This document shows positions 5,739-8,806 of a DNA stretch of 8,806 bases, piece by piece. The translations under genes and the position numbers were made by a program. Position 1 is the stretch's first letter; each line of letters opens with the position of its first letter. This DNA is from Actinomycetes bacterium. GTDB lineage: Bacteria > Actinomycetota > Actinomycetes > Mycobacteriales > Mycobacteriaceae. Under the pieces are notes generated by a model, which ran no database searches, was not told where the DNA came from, and saw only the letters and a list, made by a program, of their open reading frames with translations. The stretch covers positions 1 through 8,806 of the forward strand of contig JAEZKH010000381.1 in the NCBI GenBank assembly GCA_023415515.1. Reading direction: 5' to 3'.

Positions 5739-7103
5739 GTGACCGAGAAGCGGGCGGTAAGTGCCGAGCTGGCCGAGTTCGCGGCCGCGCTGACCATCGA
5801 CGATCTTCCCGCCGCCGTGGTCCACCAGGCTGTCCGCTGCCTTGTCGATTGGCTCGGCTGCACCGTCGCGGGGTCGGCGACCGTCGAGGGCGAGCGCGTA
5901 CACGCAGGCATCGGTGCGTTGGATGGTGGCGACGGCAGCCGCACCGCGCCGATCGTCGGGACACGGCGGCGCGCGGGAATCGGTTACGCCGCGCTGGCCA
6001 ACGGAATCGCCGCGCACGTGTTGGATTTCGACGACACTTTCAACCCGGACCGGACGACGATCCACGGCAGCGCGCCGCTCTGGCCCGCGATCGCCGCCGC
6101 CGCCGAGGTCGTTCCGGTGTCGGGTTCCGCGGCGATCGAGGCGTTCGTCGCCGGGTTCGAGGTGCAGACGCGGGTGGCCGTGGCCGCGGGGCCGGGCCAC
6201 TACGACGTCGGCTGGCATGTCACCGGAACGGTCGGCCACATCGGCGCCGCCGCGGCGACGGCGCGACTGCTCGGGCTGTCGCCGGAGCAGACCTTGGCGG
6301 CGATCGGCACCGGCGCGACGCAGGCGGCCGGGATGAAGGCGGTCTACGGATCAATGGGCAAGTCCCTGCACCCGGGCAAGGCCGCCATGGATGGCCTGCT
6401 GGCCGGGTTCCTCGCCCGCGACGGGTTCACCTCCAGCCCCGAATCGATCGAGGGCCACCGCGGGTTCCTGCACCTCTTCTCGCCCGACCCGGTTTCGGCG
6501 AAGGCACTCGATGGCCTGGGACAGAGCTGGTATCTGCCGCGCGACGGATTCAAGCCCTACGCGTGCGGATCGCTGACCCATCCACCGGCGCAGGCGCTGC
6601 TCGAACTGCGCGCCGAGCACGGCCTGACCCCCGACGACGTCGCGGCGGTGGACGCCTATGTGCACGACTACGTCAAGACGACCACCGGTCTGGCCGAGCC
6701 GCGGACGGGGTTGCAGGGCAAGTTCAGCATCTATCACGTGCTCGCGGTCGCACTCGCCGACGGCGCGGCGCTGCTCGACCAATTCACCGACGACCGGGTC
6801 GCCGATCCGGAACTTGCGGAGTTGCGCAACAGGATTCACGTCCACACCGACGCCGCGCAGCGCAAGGATTCGGCCCGCGTGGTGGTGACGCTGAGGGACG
6901 GTCGCACGCTTCAGCGTCACGTCGCCCACAACCTGGGCACGCCCGACAACCCGATGACCGACGAACAACTCGAGAGCAAGTTCACGGGTCTCACCGTCCC
7001 CGTGCTCGGCGACGACCGCGTCCAGGAGATCGCCGCGGCGTGCTGGCGGCTGCCCGAACTGGCCGACATCCGCGAGGTGGTCGACCTCACGGTGCCCGAG
7101 TAG
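5739..7103 (+). CDS. MmgE/PrpD family protein (PrpD-C), possible dehydratase/decarboxylase
   Basis: The third MmgE/PrpD protein, 454 residues, starting at a GTG with a good ribosome binding site. All family landmarks are present: HVLDFDDT with Asp96 and Thr100, His109 in TTIHG, HYDVGWHVTGT with His160, GKSLHPGKAAMDG with Lys208 and His211, FKPYACGSLTHP with Lys272 and His281, and GKFS at 327-330. It resembles PrpD-A along its whole length, sharing for instance the TTxHG motif, GATQAAG and HPGKAAMDG, and these two probably arose from one ancestor. It keeps the DDT threonine that PrpD-A has lost, and at KPYACG it agrees with PrpD-B rather than PrpD-A (KLYPSG). It is transcribed divergently from PrpD-B under the shared dyad and ends 5 bp from the convergent acyl-CoA dehydrogenase gene. 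It is expected to be a cytosolic dehydratase, decarboxylase or epimerase of a polycarboxylate; which one cannot be decided from sequence. Confidence 0.92.
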   Translation: MTEKRAVSAELAEFAAALTIDDLPAAVVHQAVRCLVDWLGCTVAGSATVEGERVHAGIGALDGGDGSRTAPIVGTRRRAGIGYAALANGIAAHVLDFDDTFNPDRTTIHGSAPLWPAIAAAAEVVPVSGSAAIEAFVAGFEVQTRVAVAAGPGHYDVGWHVTGTVGHIGAAAATARLLGLSPEQTLAAIGTGATQAAGMKAVYGSMGKSLHPGKAAMDGLLAGFLARDGFTSSPESIEGHRGFLHLFSPDPVSAKALDGLGQSWYLPRDGFKPYACGSLTHPPAQALLELRAEHGLTPDDVAAVDAYVHDYVKTTTGLAEPRTGLQGKFSIYHVLAVALADGAALLDQFTDDRVADPELAELRNRIHVHTDAAQRKDSARVVVTLRDGRTLQRHVAHNLGTPDNPMTDEQLESKFTGLTVPVLGDDRVQEIAAACWRLPELADIREVVDLTVPE

Positions 7104-7115
7104 CCCTGCTACTTG
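7097..7115. terminator. Small hairpin spanning two convergent stop codons
   Basis: AGTAGC (7099-7104) and GCTACT (7108-7113) form a perfect 6-bp stem with a 3-base loop, and a further C-G pair (7097/7115) is possible past a G-T mismatch. The stem contains the TAG stops of PrpD-C (7101-7103) and of the acyl-CoA dehydrogenase (complement of 7109-7111). It could act as a weak two-way terminator in this 5-bp gap, but it is short, has no T-run, and two facing TAG codons already give part of the symmetry. Confidence 0.3.
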
Positions 7116-8806
7116 AGCAGCGGGTCTCGGGGCAGGCCGAGGATCCGCTCGGCGATGGTGTTGCGGGTGATCTCCGACGTGCCCCCGGCGATCGTCATCG
7201 CCCGGCTGCCAAGGTAGGTGCGGATCAGCTTGCGGTGCGCACCGACGACGGCCGCCGAGCCGGCCAGCTCGATCGCCAGTTCGGTCAGGTGCTGGCCGGA
7301 TTCGGCGACCAGCAGCTTGGTGACGTTGCCCTCCGGTCCCGGCTCGGCACCCGCGATCGCCCGGCTGGCGCGGCGCAGGTTCAGCAGCCGCAGCGTGTGC
7401 AGCTCGGCGATGACCTCTCCCGCGCGCCGCACATGCCGCGCCGCGACATCGGCAGGCGCGCTGTCGAGCAGCTTGACCAGATCGTCGGCGTCGAACCCGA
7501 CCTGCCCGCCCGAGCCGCCGCCGATGGACACCCGTTCGTTGCCCAGCGTGGCCCGCGCCACCAGCCAGCCCTTGTTGACGTCGCCGACGACGTCGGAGTC
7601 GGGCACGAAGACGTCGTCGAAGAAGACCTCGTTGAAATGCGCGTCACCGGTGATGCCGCGCAGCGGATTGACCGTCACGCCTTCGGCTTTCATGTCGATC
7701 GCCATCATCGTGACGCCGGCGTGCTTTGGTGCGTCCGGATCGGTGCGGACCGTCGCCAACCCCCATTGGCAGTGCTGCGCGAGGCTCGTCCACACCTTCT
7801 GTCCGGTGACGCGCCAGCCGCCGTCGACCTTCTTGGCCGCCGTGCGCACCGCGGCCGCGTCACTGCCCGCGCCGGGTTCGGAGAACAACTGACACCACAT
7901 CACCTGGCCGCGCAGCACGGGTTCGACCCATCGCTGCCGCTGTTCGTCGGTGCCCGCCTGTGCGATGGTCAGCGCGACCCAGCCGGTGATGCCCATGTCG
8001 GCGCGCCCGACGTCGGCGAACTCCTCCTCGATCACCAACTGCTCGAGCACGTCGGCCGCCCGGCCCCACGGTTTCGGCCAGTGCGGCACGAAATAGCCGG
8101 AGTCGACGAGGAAGTCGCGCTGCTTGTCCTCGGGCATGGCGCGCACCTTCGCAACGACTTCGGCGGCCTGGCGACGGTACTCGTCGGCCTCGTCGGGCAG
8201 CGTGAACGACGCGCTGTGCGCCTGGCCGCTGCGCTTGGCCGCCACGACGTCGAGCAAGGGATCCGCGCCGTCGCCGATCAGCGCGGCCAGCGTCCTGGCC
8301 CGGCGCAAGTAGAGGTGCGCATCGTGCTCCCAGGTGAATCCGATACCACCGTGGAGTTGAATGTTGTTCTGCGAGTTGAAGACCTGTGATCGAATCGCGT
8401 GCGACGCCGCCACCGCGGCAGGGAACCATGCGCTGTCGAGGTCGTCGGAGCGCGCCGCGTCCCAGACCGCTGCCGTGGTTTGTTCGGCGTCGACGAGCAT
8501 GTTGGCCGCGTGGTGTTTGACGGCCTGGAAGGTGCCGATCGTCCTGCCGAACTGCTCGCGGACCTTTGCGTACTCGACCGCCATCTCCAGGCTGGCCCAC
8601 GCGACCCCGACGGCCTCCGCCGACGCCAGGATCCGGAAGACCGTGCGGGCGCGCCGCGCGGCGCCGCGGAGCACCCGGTCCTCGGCGACCGCGACACCGC
8701 GCAGCGCCACCGATCCGATGCTGCGCGAGGTGTCGAGCGGTTCCAGCGCGGTGACCGTGACGCCGTCGGTCGTGGCGTCGGGGCCCACCACGTGGTCGCC
8801 GGCGCG
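7109..8806 (-). CDS. Two-domain (fused) acyl-CoA dehydrogenase, FadE-like (5' partial)
   Basis: A flavin-dependent acyl-CoA dehydrogenase, which introduces a 2,3 double bond into an acyl-CoA. The frame is open to the right edge and shows 565 residues; the GTG at 8791 is internal and the true start lies outside the window. Two dehydrogenase modules are fused. The first is visible only from its C-terminal half: REQFGRTIGTFQAVKH, then HGGIGFTWEHDAHLYLRRA. The second is complete, from about DEYRRQAAEVV on, with LFSEPGAGSD, WRVTGQKVWTS, LGNERVSIGG and the terminal AGGTSEITRN. The second module carries a Glu (codon 7535-7537) at the catalytic position of the isovaleryl-CoA type. The first has Phe there (8636-8638) and no Glu at the medium-chain-type position either, so it is probably structural. 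Fused FadE proteins of this kind, around 700 residues, are known in mycobacteria, including ones acting on sterol side chains. It is convergent with PrpD-C and could belong to a different pathway. Substrate unknown. Confidence 0.92.
   Translation of the reverse strand, partial: RAGDHVVGPDATTDGVTVTALEPLDTSRSIGSVALRGVAVAEDRVLRGAARRARTVFRILASAEAVGVAWASLEMAVEYAKVREQFGRTIGTFQAVKHHAANMLVDAEQTTAAVWDAARSDDLDSAWFPAAVAASHAIRSQVFNSQNNIQLHGGIGFTWEHDAHLYLRRARTLAALIGDGADPLLDVVAAKRSGQAHSASFTLPDEADEYRRQAAEVVAKVRAMPEDKQRDFLVDSGYFVPHWPKPWGRAADVLEQLVIEEEFADVGRADMGITGWVALTIAQAGTDEQRQRWVEPVLRGQVMWCQLFSEPGAGSDAAAVRTAAKKVDGGWRVTGQKVWTSLAQHCQWGLATVRTDPDAPKHAGVTMMAIDMKAEGVTVNPLRGITGDAHFNEVFFDDVFVPDSDVVGDVNKGWLVARATLGNERVSIGGGSGGQVGFDADDLVKLLDSAPADVAARHVRRAGEVIAELHTLRLLNLRRASRAIAGAEPGPEGNVTKLLVAESGQHLTELAIELAGSAAVVGAHRKLIRTYLGSRAMTIAGGTSEITRNTIAERILGLPRDPLLK

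Noticed and set aside
5681..5944. An 88-codon N-terminal extension of PrpD-B
   Set aside because: The frame is open, but it lies antisense to the start of PrpD-C, crosses the operator region, and shows no similarity to the family, whose members begin close to the chosen ATG.
2265..7103. The PrpD genes as the standard propionate (methylcitrate) operon
   Set aside because: Neither methylcitrate synthase nor methylisocitrate lyase is present, there are three copies, and the neighbours are a Tct transporter and an SDR.
5849..8389. A plus-strand open frame of 846 codons crossing PrpD-C and the acyl-CoA dehydrogenase
   Set aside because: It is full of Arg, Gly and Ala with no recognisable domain, and overlaps two well-supported genes in other frames. 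Long spurious frames are expected in DNA of this G+C content.

Overview
The window is GC-rich, tightly packed bacterial DNA: six genes, two of them cut by the window edges, and only one intergenic stretch that looks regulatory. High G+C, GTG starts, overlapping genes, a lipoprotein of the Tct binding-protein family, a fused double acyl-CoA dehydrogenase of the mycobacterial FadE kind and a probable leaderless start all suggest an actinomycete, most likely Mycobacteriaceae or a close relative. This assignment is an inference from the sequence alone.

Layout. (1) Plus strand, 1-4323: a run of four genes, apparently one operon that begins upstream of the window. They are the large membrane subunit of a tripartite tricarboxylate transporter (tctA, 5' end missing), its lipoprotein binding component (tctC), a MmgE/PrpD-family protein (PrpD-A) and a short-chain dehydrogenase/reductase (SDR). 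The last three are joined by a 4-bp and an 8-bp overlap. (2) Minus strand, 4301-5680: a second MmgE/PrpD protein (PrpD-B), whose 3' end overlaps the SDR by 23 bp. (3) 5681-5738: a 58-bp divergent control region holding a 33-bp dyad made of two smaller palindromes. (4) Plus strand, 5739-7103: a third MmgE/PrpD protein (PrpD-C). (5) Minus strand, 7109 to the right edge: a two-domain acyl-CoA dehydrogenase, missing its N-terminus.

How it may work together. The Tct proteins would bind and import a di- or tricarboxylate-like compound. The three MmgE/PrpD proteins belong to a family that dehydrates, decarboxylates or epimerises such acids (2-methylcitrate dehydratase, cis-aconitate decarboxylase, iminodisuccinate epimerase). 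No methylcitrate synthase or methylisocitrate lyase is present, so this is unlikely to be the ordinary propionate pathway. The acyl-CoA dehydrogenase may act on a CoA derivative further down the route or may be an unrelated neighbour. The substrate cannot be read from the sequence.

The points most worth following are the three diverged PrpD paralogues beside a Tct transporter, the nested palindrome that overlaps both candidate divergent promoters, the SDR that has lost three of its four catalytic residues, and a Thr-to-Val change in the active-site motif of PrpD-A. No RNA genes, insertion sequences, CRISPR arrays or phage genes were seen.
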